From the NCBI GenBank assembly GCA_024235015.1, contig JACKNG010000006.1:1-64000 (forward strand): DNA of 64,000 nt, given 5' to 3'. The notes under the pieces are model-generated. The model did not search any database. It saw nothing but the letters and a program-made list of their open reading frames with translations, and had not been told where the DNA came from. A program made the position numbers and the translations under genes. The stretch comes from Gammaproteobacteria bacterium (GTDB taxonomy: Bacteria; Pseudomonadota; Gammaproteobacteria; Ga0077536). Of the stretch, positions 12,401 through 24,400 are shown piece by piece. Position 1 is the first letter of the stretch. Each line of letters begins with the position of its first letter.

Positions 12401-15400
12401 TCGGCCAGTTCAAGCTCGACAAGAAGGTCGACGAACTCATCAAGCTCGACGAGAAGCTGGTCTCGACCATCCACGACGCCTTGTTCGGCTTCCTGCCCGA
12501 GATCCACTTCGCCGCCGGCGTCGGCGTCGCCACGGCCAGCGCCACCCTCGGCGCGACCACCACCGTCACCGCCGGCGGCGACGTCGGCGTCGCCGCCCAC
12601 GTCGAAAAGTCGCAGAAGATCGGCGCCGAGGCCGAGACCGACGACGGCGGCATCGCGCTCGGCGTCGGGCTGTCGGTGTTCGTCGGCAACGCCACCGCCG
12701 CCATCGACGGCACGGTGGTCGCCGGCGGCGGGGTCGGCGTCGTCGCCGACGTCATCAGCAGCGAGGACGAGACCAGCGCCGGGGCCAAGGTCGAGGTCGA
12801 CGCCAAGACCGAGCAGAAGAAGGACGAGACGCCGACCCAGGACACCGACAAGTCGACCCAGCTCGAAAACCTCGGCGACGGCACCAAGGCCGACAGCGAC
12901 GACGACGACGCCCCGCTCGACGGCGACGGCAAGAAAGCCGGCCTCGACGACGACACCAAGCAGGGCTTCGACGACATCGGCGGCAGCAAGCAGCGCGATC
13001 TCGACCCCACCGATTCCGCCGAGGGCAAGCCGGGCAGCGCGCTCAAGGGCTTCTTCGACCGCCTCAAGCTGACCGGCGCAGCCGCCGTCGCCTTCCACCA
13101 GGCCAACGCGACGGCACGCATCGGCGACGGCGCCGACGTCACCGCCAACGGTGGCGACATCGAGGTCAAGGCGCTGACCTCGGGCACCCCGCTGGTCACC
13201 GCCGAGACCCAGATCGACCTCAGCGACAAGTACAAGGAACAGCAGCCGGCGGACAAGAAGACCGTCGCCCTGGGCGGCAGCGCCGCGGTGCGCGTGACCC
13301 TGAACAGTGCCAGCGCGACGGTCGGCGCCGGCGCCCAGGTCGATGCCAGCGGCGACACCACCGTGCATGCCGAGACCGACATCCCGTGGGGCTGGGAGCA
13401 GGGCTGGCTGGATCTCGATGCCGTCGATGCCCTGTTCGTCTCCGGCAGCGCGTGGAGCAACTTCGACGGCATCGTGTGGGAACCGCTCTCGCGCGGCATC
13501 GACCTGGTCAAGGGCTTCGCCAGCGTCACCGACGACTACCTCAACACCCGCAGCATGGTCCACGGCTGGGCACGCAGTGCGGGCGAATCGACCGGCGCCG
13601 GGGTGTTCGGCGCCTTCAACCTGGCCTACGTGCAGAACGTCGCCCACGCCACCGTCGCCGACGGCGCCGAGATCAACCAGCGCCGCGGCGCCGGCAACTA
13701 CGGCGGGGTCGAAGTCAGCGCGCTGGCCGATGTCACCCAGGTCAACCTCGCCGGCGTGCTGCCGAGCGGCGACATCAAGAACATCGCCAACCCGGCCGGC
13801 GCCAAGAACGCCTCGGGCGGTGCGCTGAACGTGCTCGCCGCCGGTTTCTACAACGACGTCGCCGCCGAGATCCGCGGCGCGGCCAAGGTCACCGGCGACA
13901 GCGTCGCGGTAACCGCCGACACCAACCTCTACGCCATCGCCATCGCGCCCGTCACGAGCAAGGCCGAGGGCACCCAGCTCAACGGCTCGCTGGCGCTCGG
14001 CGTGGCCGTCAACCGCACGCTCGCCGCGATCTCGGGTGACGCCGTGGTCCAGGCCGACGACGGTCTCGCCGGCGACAGCGACGCCGCACTGCTGGTGCGC
14101 GCCCACGACGGATCCGTCATCGTGACCACGGCCGGCGGCGCGGCCTTCTCCAAGAGTTCGGCCGCCGGTTTCGCCGCCGCCGTCAACGTCGCCGTGCGCA
14201 ACACCAGCGCGCGCATCGGCGACGAGCAAGCCACCGCGGCCGGCCTCGGCCAGGTCAGTGCCGACGGCCGCATCGCGGTCAGCGCCGCCAACCAGGGCGC
14301 CATCGTCGCCGGCTCGCTGATCGGCACCGCGGCCAAGCCGCCGGCCGAGAAGAAAGCGCCGAGCGATCCGAAATCGGGCTTCGAGCGATTCAAGGAGAAG
14401 CTCAGCGGCGGTGCGCAGAAGCTCATCGTCGACCCGGCCAAGAAGGTCAAGCAGGGCGTCGACTACTTCGGTTTCGGCCTCAACTTCGCCTGGGAGGGGA
14501 CCAAGAACCTGCCGTTGCTGTTCGGCAAGAACGGCAAGGACAACTACACCAAGTTCGTCGACGACTTCGCGGCCAAGAACGAGCCCAAGCCGGCGGCCAA
14601 GCCGACCGAGCAGGAAGCCCCGCAGGAACAGCAGAAAGTCCAGAACACGCTCGCCGTGAGCGGCAACGTCAGCGTCAACGTCGCCGTCGAACGCGTGGTC
14701 GCGGGTATCTTCCATGCCACCGTCGCCGACGCCGGGGCGCGGACCGTCGACGCGCTGGACGTCGACGCCACCAGCGACACCCTGGTCATCGCCGTGGCCG
14801 GCTCGGCCGCCTTCGCCGGCAAGGCCGAGCAGAAGTCGACCGGGCTCGCCGCCAGCGGCGCGACCAGCGTGGTCGTCGCCGACACTCTCGCCCGCCTCGA
14901 TGGCGCCACGGTCACCACCCCGGGGGCCGCGCTCACGGTCACCGCGACCACCCGCGGCATCGTCGGCGCCATCGCCGGCAGCGCCGCCATCGCGACCGGC
15001 ACCAAGGGCGGGGCCGGCGCCCTGTCGGGGGTGGTCGACGTGCACATCGCCGCCACCCACGCCGACGTCATCGGCGGCAGCACCCTCGACGTCGCCTCGC
15101 TCAGCCTCGTCGCCCGCGATCTCGCCATCACCGGCGGCGTCGCCGGCAGCCTCGCCTACTCCGGCGGCAGCGCCGCGGTCGGCCCGGCGCTGGCGGTCAA
15201 CGTGGTCACGGCGACGGTCGGCGCGGAGATCCTCGACAGCGACGTCGATGCCAGCGGTGACATCCGTCTCGACGCCACCCAGGGCCACGTCAGCGGCGCC
15301 GTCGCCGCCGCCGGCGGCATCGTGCGCGGTGGCTTCGCAGTGCCCATCTCGCTCGCCCTCAACGTCGTCACCACCACCACCACCGCGCGCGTCGGCACCC

Positions 15401-18400
15401 TCGATGCCACGACGCCGCGCAGCGTGCTGGCCGGCGGCAGCCTGGTCCTCGGCAGCCGCGACGGCACGGTCGTCTCGAGCATCGCCGGCGCCCTCGGCAT
15501 CGGCCTGAAGGAAGCGCAGCAGCAGGGCAACGGCCAGGACGACCAGCAGCAGCAGAATGCCGCGGCCAGCGGTGCGGCCGGCGCCGCGCTCGGCGTCGAC
15601 GTCGTCGTCAACCGCGTGGCCAGCCGCATCGAAGGCGCCCAGGTCGAGCTCGACCTGGCCGCCGCCGGCGCGGTCGATGCCGGCAACGACCGCCTGGTCT
15701 TCGCCGCACCGCACGGCTTCGTCGACGGCGACCGCGTGGTCTACGACAACGGCGGTCATGGCGACATCCCCGGCCTCGCCGCCGGCACCGTCTACCAGGT
15801 CGCCAATGCCACCGCCGACACCCTGCAGCTGGTGCCGGACGGCGGCGGTGCCGTCATCGATCTCGGCGCCGCCGCGCTGGCCAGCGAAATCCACGGCCTG
15901 CGCCGCGCCGACAACCTCGTCGTCGACGCCGCCGCGGTCACCCTCGACGCCCTGCGCGGCGGCGTGCTGGTCAACGTCGCCGTCGGTGCCCAGGGCGGGC
16001 AGAACTTCGCTCTCGGCGGCTCGGTCGCGGTCAACACCCTGGTCGGCGAGACCCGCGCCGGCATCGCCCATGCCGACCTCACCAGCAGCGGCGGCGTGGC
16101 GCTCGGCGCCGACGACCTCGCCGTCGTCGTCGGCGTCGCCGGCGCCGTCCAGATCGCCGTCGACACCGGTAACCAGGGCGGCCAGAACCAGCAGGGCAGC
16201 AAGACCTCGGCCGGGGTCGCGATCGGCGCCTCGGTGGTGGTCAACGTCGCCGCGCAGAGCGTCGCCACCGACATCACCGGCGCCGTCATCGACGCCGGCG
16301 GCGCGGTCAGCCTCGCCGCCGCCAACCACAGCGAGCTGTGGGCGGTGAGCGTGGCCGGCAGCGGCGCCGGTGCGCGCAGCAGCGAGGGCACCGGCTTCGC
16401 GCTGGCCGGCGGCGGCGCGGTCGCCGTCGACGTCGCCGTCAACACGGCAGACAGCACGATCGCGCGCGGCGCCGACGTCACCGCGGCGACGCTCACGCTG
16501 CAGGCCGACAATGCCAGCACCGTGGTCGGCAACGCCATCGGCCTCGGCGGGGCCGGCGCGAGCGGCAAGTCGAGCAGTGCAGCGCTGGCCGGCGGCGCGG
16601 CGGTCGCCATCAACGTCGTCACGGCCGGCGCTGACGCGCGCATCTCCGACGCCACCGTCGACGTCGGCACGGCCACCCTCGCCACCGATCTCGATGCCAC
16701 CCTGTGGTCGCTCGCCATCGGTGGCGCCGGCGCCGGGGTCAATGCCAGCGACGGCTTTGGCCTCGCGCTGGCCGGCGGCGGCGCGGCGGCCATCAACATC
16801 GCCGTGCTCGACGCCGCCAGCGTCATCGACGGCGGCGCGGTGCTCACCCTCGGCAGTGGCGGCCTCGGCGTCGGCAGCAGCCAACACAGCACCGTCATGG
16901 CCGATGCCGGCGGCGTTTCCGGCGCCGGCGGCAGCGGCAAGACCAGCGCCGCCGGCGCCGCCATCGGCCTCGGCCTGGCACTCAACGTGGTCGACGGCGA
17001 CAGCCGCGCGACCATCGACGCGGCGGCCGTGAGCAGCGCCGGCGCGGTCGCGCTCAGCGCCGACAGCGCGGGCACGCTATGGGCCTTCGCGCTGGGCGGC
17101 GCCGGCAGCGGCGCGGCGGCCAACAACGGCGCCGGCTTCGCGCTCGCCGTCGGCGGCGCGGCGGCCATCAACGTCGCCAGCGGCCAGACTGCGGCCACCC
17201 TCGGCAGCGGCGCCCAGCTCACCACCACCACGGCCGCCGGCAGCATCACCCTCGGCGCCAGCGATCGCAGCACCGTGCTCGGCAACGCGCTCGGCCTCGG
17301 CGGCGCCGGCGCCGGCGGCAAGAGCGCCGGGGCGGTGGCCGGGGGCCTGTCGGTGAGCGTCAACGTGGTCGCCACCGACGTCGTCGCCGAAGCGCTCGGC
17401 GCGACCCTCACCGCCGGCGGCGCGGTCGGCTTCAGCGCCAGCCGCGAGGCCACCATCTGGTCGCTCGCCGTGGGCGGCGCCGGTGCCGGCGCCGGCGGCA
17501 GCCAGAGCGCCGGGCTCGGCTTCGCCGGCAGCGGCGCGGTCACGGTCAACACCGTCGCCGGCGCGGTCCGCGCCGGGCTCGGCCGCGACGCCGGCAGCAA
17601 CGGCAGCACGCTGACCGCCTCGAACCACGACGCGCTCACCATCGCCGCGCACGACGGCAGCGTGGTGCTGGCCAATGCCGGCGGCCTCAGCGTCGCCGTC
17701 GGCGTCGGCCGCTCGGCCGGCGGCGGCGGCTCGATCGGCGGCTCGGTGGCGATCAACACCGTCGCCGTAGCCGTCGACGCGCGCATCGCCGGCAGCACCG
17801 TGAACGATGTCGGCAGCCTCGCGCTCGCGGCGGACGGCGACGTCGACGTGTGGTCGCTGGCGGTGGCCGGGTCGGTCGGCGTCGGCGTCGGCAGCAGCGG
17901 CGCCGGGGTCGGCATCGCGATCGCGGGCGCGGTGACCGTCAACACCGTGGCCAACCACGTCGGCGCGACCGTCGTCGACGGCAGCGTCGTGAGCATGAAC
18001 GGCGCCGGCGGCATCACCCTCGCTGCCACCGACGCCACCCGTGTCCTGGCCAATGCCGGCGGTCTCGCGGTCGGCGTCGGCGCCACGAGTTCCTCGGCCG
18101 GGGTCGGCGGCAGCGCCGGCATCGCGGTCGCCGTCAACACCGTCGCCGACGAGGTCGAGGCGGTCATCGCGGGCGGCAGCGTGAGCGGCGCCGGCAGCGT
18201 CGCGCTGTCGGCCGAGGCCGCGACCACGGTGTGGGCACTGGCCGTCAGCGGTGCGGTCGGCGTCGGCGCCGGCAGCACCGGTGTCGGCATCAGCGGCGCC
18301 GGTGCCGGGGTCGTCAACACCATTGCCGACACGGTCAGCGCGCGTATCGAGGGCGGTGCGACAGTGAGCCTGGCCGGCCCCGCCACGCTCACGCTCAGCG

Positions 18401-21400
18401 CGCAGGACACGAGTTCGATCCTGGCCAATGCCGGCGGTCTCAGCGTCGCCGTCGGCGCCGGCTCGAGTTCCGGCGGCGCGGGCTCGATCGGCGGCTCGGC
18501 CGCGATCAACACCATCGCCGGCAGCACCCGGGCGAGCATCGCCGACGCCACCCTGAACAACGTCGCCAGCGCCACGCTCACCGCCCACGGCGCGAGCACC
18601 GTGTGGGCGCTGTCGGTGGCGGGCTCGGCCGCGGTCGGCGCCGGTGGCGGCAGCGCCGGGGTCGGCCTCTCGGGTGCCGGCGCGGCAACCGTCAACACCG
18701 TCGCCAACACCGTCGAGGCCGTGCTCGGCGCGCACGCCACGCTCAACCTCGCGCCCACGGGCAGCGCCGCGCTGACGGCGACCGACGACACCCTGGTGCT
18801 GGCCAATGCGGGCGGCCTCAGTCTCGGTTTCGGCGGCGGCAGCTCGGCCGGGGTGGGCGCATCCTTCGGCGGCTCGCTGGCCGTCAATACCGTCGCCAAC
18901 ACCATCACCGCCCATACCGCGGGCGCCACCGTCAACGGCGGCGACACCCTCGACTTCACGGCCCAGGGCAACACCACCATCTGGGCCCTGACCCTGGGCG
19001 GCTCGGGCGCCGGCGGCGGCGGCAGCTCGGCCGGGGTCGGCGTGGCGCTGGCCGGCGCCGCGGCCATCAACACCATCGCGCAGAACGTCGGCGCCGGCAT
19101 CGCTGACGACGCCGGCGGCGGCACGCCCTCGACCCTGAACCTCGCCAACGGCGCGGACGTGACCGTGCGCGCCGCCGACAACGCCCTCATCCTGGCCAAC
19201 GCCGGCGGCCTCGCCGTGGCCGGCGCCGGTGGCGGCAGCGCCGGGGTCGGCGTGTCGGCCGGTGGCGCGCTTGCCGTCAACACCGTCGCCAGCACGGTCG
19301 AGGCCTACGTCGCCGGCAGCACGGCGAGCAACCTGGGCGGGCTGGTTCTCGACGCCCGCGCCGACGCCACGGTGTGGGCGCTGACGGTGGCCGCGGCCGG
19401 CGCTGGCGCCGGCGGCGGCTCGGCCGGGGTCGGGGTCGCCGTGTCGGGCGCAGTCGCTGTCAACACCGTGGCCAACACCGTGCGCGCGGCGGTCCGCGGC
19501 GACAGCACCCTCGCTTTCGTCAACGGCGGCGCGCTGCAACTCGACGCCGCCACCGGCACGCAGATCCTGGCCAATGCCGGCGGCCTCGCCTTCGCCGGCG
19601 CCGGCGGCGGTTCGGCCGGGGTCGGTGCCGCCATCGGCGGCTCGGTCGCGGTCAACACCATCGCCAACACCGTGCAGACCGTGATCGCCGGCTCGACGGT
19701 GAACGGCGCCGGCGCGGTGGCCTCGACGGCGCGCGCCGATGCCGTGATCTGGTCACTCGCCGTGGCCGGCTCCGGCGCCGGGGCGGGCGGCGGCTCGGCC
19801 GGCATCGCGGTGGCCGGCGCCGGCGCGGTGACCGTCAACACGGTGGCCGACACCGTCGAGGCGTACTTCGTCGACGAGGGCGGCGACCGCGCGGCGGTCA
19901 ACCTCGTCGGCGGCGGTGGCGCCAGCCTCGACGCCATCGACAACACGCTGGTCATCGCCAACGCCGGCGGCATGGCCTTCGCCGGCGCCGGCGGCGGCGC
20001 GGCCGGCGGCATCGGCACCCTGGGCGCCTCGCTCGCCGTCAACACCGTCACCAACACGGTGCACAGCCACCTCACCAACGCCGACGTCACCAGCAGCGGC
20101 GCCGCCGCGCCGCCCGTGCTGTTCAGCGCGGACTTCAGCGGTGCCGGGCGCGTCGACGCGCTGGCCGACCGCATCGATCTCGGCGCCGCCCACCCGCACG
20201 GCGTCGCCACCGGCGACGCGCTGACCTACCACAACGCCAGCGGCGGCGCCGACATCGCCGGCCTGGTCGACGGCGCGACCTATTACGCCATCGTCGAGGC
20301 CTGGACCTTCAACCCGGCCGACGCGATCGACGACGTCGCCGACCCCGACGTCATCAACCTCGACGTCGATCACGGTTTCGTCGACGGCGACGCGGTGATC
20401 TACCGCGCCGGTGGCGGCAGCGCCATCGGCGGTCTCGTCGACGGTGCGACCTACTACCTCGAGGTGCTCGAGAACGCGCGGACCTTCACCCCGGCGAGCG
20501 CGGTCGACAGCGCCGCCGACACCATCGCCCTCGGGGCCGGCCACGGCTTCGTCACCGGCGAGGCGCTGCGCTACGACAGCGCCGGCGGCAACGCCATCGG
20601 CGGGCTGGCCGATGACGGCGTCTACTTCGCCATCGTCAACGACCGCGCCTTCGACGCCGTGATCGACGTCGACGCCGCGCGCAACACCATCGACCTCGGC
20701 CCCGCCCACGGCTTCGTCGAAGGCGAGACGGTGATCTACCGCGCCAGCACCGGCGGCGCCCTCGGCGCGCTCGCCGCCGACAGCCTGGCCAGCGTGCACC
20801 GCGTGAGCGAGACGCGCGCCTTCGGCCTGGCCGCGGTCGACGCCGCCGGCAACCGCATCACCCTCGGCGCCCACACCCTGCACAGCGGCCTGGCGGTCAT
20901 CTACCACGCCGGCAGCGGCAGCGGCGTGCAGGGCCTCGAGGACGGCGAGACCTACTACGTGATCGTCGATGGCGGCGATGCCACCCGCGTGCGCCTGGCC
21001 CTGTCGCGCGCCGATGCCCTCGCCGGCAGCGCCATCGACCTGGTGCTCGAAGCCGGCGCCAGCGGCAGCGGCTACAGCCTGGTCTCCGACACCCGCGTCG
21101 AGCTGCGCAACGGCGGCGTCGCCATCGACCTCGCCGGCGCCGCCGACGGCGGCATCCATCACCTCGTCGCCGCCGACCGCGTGCGCCTGGCGGCGAGCCG
21201 CGGCGACGCCGTGGCCGGCTTCGCGCTCGATCTCGACGGCAGCGCGGCGAGCGGTGTCGGCCACGTGCTGAGTTCCAACTCGCGCGTGCAGCTGCGCGCG
21301 AGCCCGGGCGGCGCGGTGATCGATCTCGACCCGGCTGCCGCGCGCGGCGCCGTGCACACCCTGGAGTCGGCCACCCGGTTCGAGCTCGCCGCGAGTCGTG

Positions 21401-24400
21401 CCGCGGCCCATGCCGGTGCGGCACTCGACCTCGGCAGCGGCGCCGGCGGCGTGCACCAGTTCCTCGCCGCGCCCAGCGTCGCCCTCACCGCGGTGACCAA
21501 TACCGCGGTGTGGAGCCTGACCGTCGCCGGCTCGGGCGGCGGCGCCGGCGGTGGCTCGGTCGGCGTCGCCCTGGCCGCGGCCGGCGCGGTGTCGGTCAAC
21601 ACCGTCGCCAACGACGTCGCCGCCTACGTCGACCACGGCACCGTCACCACCGCCGCTCTCGACGTCACGCTGAGCGCCGCCGACCGCTCGCTGCTGCTCG
21701 CCAACGCCGGCGGCGTGGCCGGCGCCGGCGCCGGTGGCGGCGTCGGCGGCATCGTCGCGACCTTTGGCTTCTCGAGCGCGGTCAACACCACTGCCAACCG
21801 GGTCAGCGCCTACCTCGACACCGCCACCGTCGAGGCCCACGGCGACATCCACCTCGCGGCGAGCAACGACGCGGTGCTGTGGGCGCTGTCGATCGCCGGT
21901 TCCGGCGCCGGCGCCGGCGGTGGCGTCGGCGGCATCGTCGGCGCCGGCGCGGCGGCCAGCGCGGTCAACACCACGGCCAACCAGACGCGCGCCTACATCA
22001 CCGGCAGCAACGGCGTCCACAGCGTCGTCGCCCACGGCGGCGGCATCTTCCTCGACGCCCACGACGCCAGCGTGGTGCTGGCCAATGCCGGCGGCGTTTC
22101 CGGCGCGGGCGCCGGGGGCGGCGTCGGCGCGGTGGTCGGCACCTTCGGCGCGGCGAGCGCAGTCAACACCGTGGTCAACACCGTCGAGACCGCGATCACC
22201 GCCTCGACCCTGCAGGCCGACGGCGACATCGCCCTCGACGCCGGCAACGAGGCCGACCTGTGGGCCCTCAGCGTGGCCGGCTCGGGCGCCGGCGGCGGCG
22301 GCGCGGTCGGCGCCGTGGTCGGCACCGGCGCCGCGGCCAGCGCCGTCAACACCATCGCCAACACCACGCGCAGCCGGGTCGATGGTGCCAGCACCCTGAG
22401 CCTGGCCAACACGGCCACGCTCGGCATCGCGGCGCGCGACGACAGCTTCATCATGGCCAATGCCGGCGCCGTCGGCGCGGTCGGCGGCGGTGGCGCGGTC
22501 GGCGCGGTGGTCGGCACGGTCGGCGCCTCGGTCGCGGTCAACACCATCGCCAACACCGTCGCGGCCGAGATCGAGGCTGCGACGGTCGATGCCGGTACGG
22601 TCGAACTCGGCGCGCTATCCGGCGCCGTCATCTGGGCCCTGTCCCTGGCCGGCTCCGGCGGCGGTGCGGGCGGCGCCATCGGCGGCATCGTCGGCACCGG
22701 CGCGGCGAGCGTGTCGCGCAACGGCATCAACAACCTCATCCAGGCCCTGGTGCGCAACGGTGCCGACGTCGAGGCCCACGACGGCAGCGTGCGCGTGCAC
22801 GCCGCCGACGATTCCACCGTGCTCGCCAACGGCGGCGCGGCCAGCGCTGCCGGCGCCGGCGGCGCGGTGGGCGGGGTGGTCGCCTCGGTCGGCGCCGCGG
22901 TGGCCGACAATGCCATCGCCAACACCGTGCGTGCGGCCATCGAGCAATCGAGCGCCGGCGCCGGCGCGGCGGCGCCGGGCGCGCCGGTCGCCTTCGACAC
23001 CACGCCCGCCGACGCTTTCCAGACACGCCTCGATTTCGGCGTCGCCCATGGCCTCGCCACCGGCGACGTGCTGGTCTACCACAACGGCGGCGCGGCCGAT
23101 CTCGGCGCGCTGGTCGACGGCAGCGCCTACTACGTCATCGTCGACGACGCGAGCAGCGTGCGCCTGGCTTCGAGCGCGCCCAAGGCGTTGGCCGGCGACG
23201 CCGACGTCGACGTCGGCTACCTGCCCTACGGCGGCAGCAGCCACCATTTCACCCGCCCCGGCAGCCTCACCCTGCAGAGCTTCTCGGCCAGCGCCGACAC
23301 CATCGACTTCGCCGCCGCCCACGGGCTGGCCACCGGCGACGCCTTGCGCTACACCCACGGCGCCGCCGACCCGTCGCACGACTACGATCTCGGCGGCCTG
23401 GTCGACGGCGGCGTCTACTACGCCGTGGTCGACGATGCCAACACCATCCGCCTGGCCACCACCCGCGCCCATGCCCTGGCCCGCGACGCCGATGTCGACC
23501 TCGCCGCGGCGGTGCTCCCCACCAGTCACCAGTTCGCCCGCGCCGAGGTCGTCGCCGGGGTCGACGACGTGCTCGATCTCGGCGCCGCGCACGGCTTCGC
23601 CGACGGCCAGGCGGTGGCCTACGACAACGGCGGCGGCGCCGACATCGACGGCCTGGTCGGCGGCCGTACCTACTACGTGGTCGGTGCCGGCAGTACGCGC
23701 CTGGGCCTGGCCTCCAGCCACGCCCTCGCCGTGGCCGGCATCGCCGACCTCGCACTGGCCCGCGGCAGCGCCCTCGGCAACCACAGCTTCACCGCGGTCG
23801 AGACGGTCGAGGTCACCGCCGCGGCCACCACCACCGTGTGGGCCCTGACCGTGGCCGGCGCGGGTGCCGGGGCGGGCGGCGCGGTCGGCGGCGTGGTCGG
23901 CACCGGCGCCGGGGCCGGCTCGGGCAACACCATCACCAACACCGTCGAGGCGCTCGTCACCGCCAGCAACCTCACCACCACGGGCAGCGCGGGCCTGCGC
24001 GTCGCCGCCGCCGACCTGTCGCTGGTGCTGGCCAATGCCGGCGCCATCGCCGGGGTCGGCGCCGGCGGGGCGGTCGGCGGTGCGGTCGGCTCGGTGGGCG
24101 CCGCCGCGGCCAACAACACCATCACCAATACCGTGCGTGCCGTCATCGGCGGGTCCACCCTCGCGGTCGGCGGCAGCATCGAGGTAGTGGCCGATTCGCG
24201 CGCCGCGATCTGGGCCCTGGCCAGCGCCGGGGCCGGCGGCGGGGCCGGCGGTGCGATCGGCGGCCTGGTCGGCTCGGGCGCGGGTTCGGGTGCCGGCAAT
24301 ACCATTCACAACACGATCGAGGCGGCCATCGTCGACACCGGCAGCGGCGGCGCGCCGTCCACCGCCGGCGCCGGCATCAGCGTGCTGGCCAGCGACGACG

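Noticed and set aside
391..16887. A 5,498-codon open frame on the minus strand, opposite the giant gene
   Set aside because: It mirrors the third-position GC bias of GCC/GGC/GAC/CTC codons on the coding strand, which removes stops from the antisense frame. Its translation is low-complexity Ala/Val/Gly/Asp text tracking the sense repeats, and the sense strand has clear domains.
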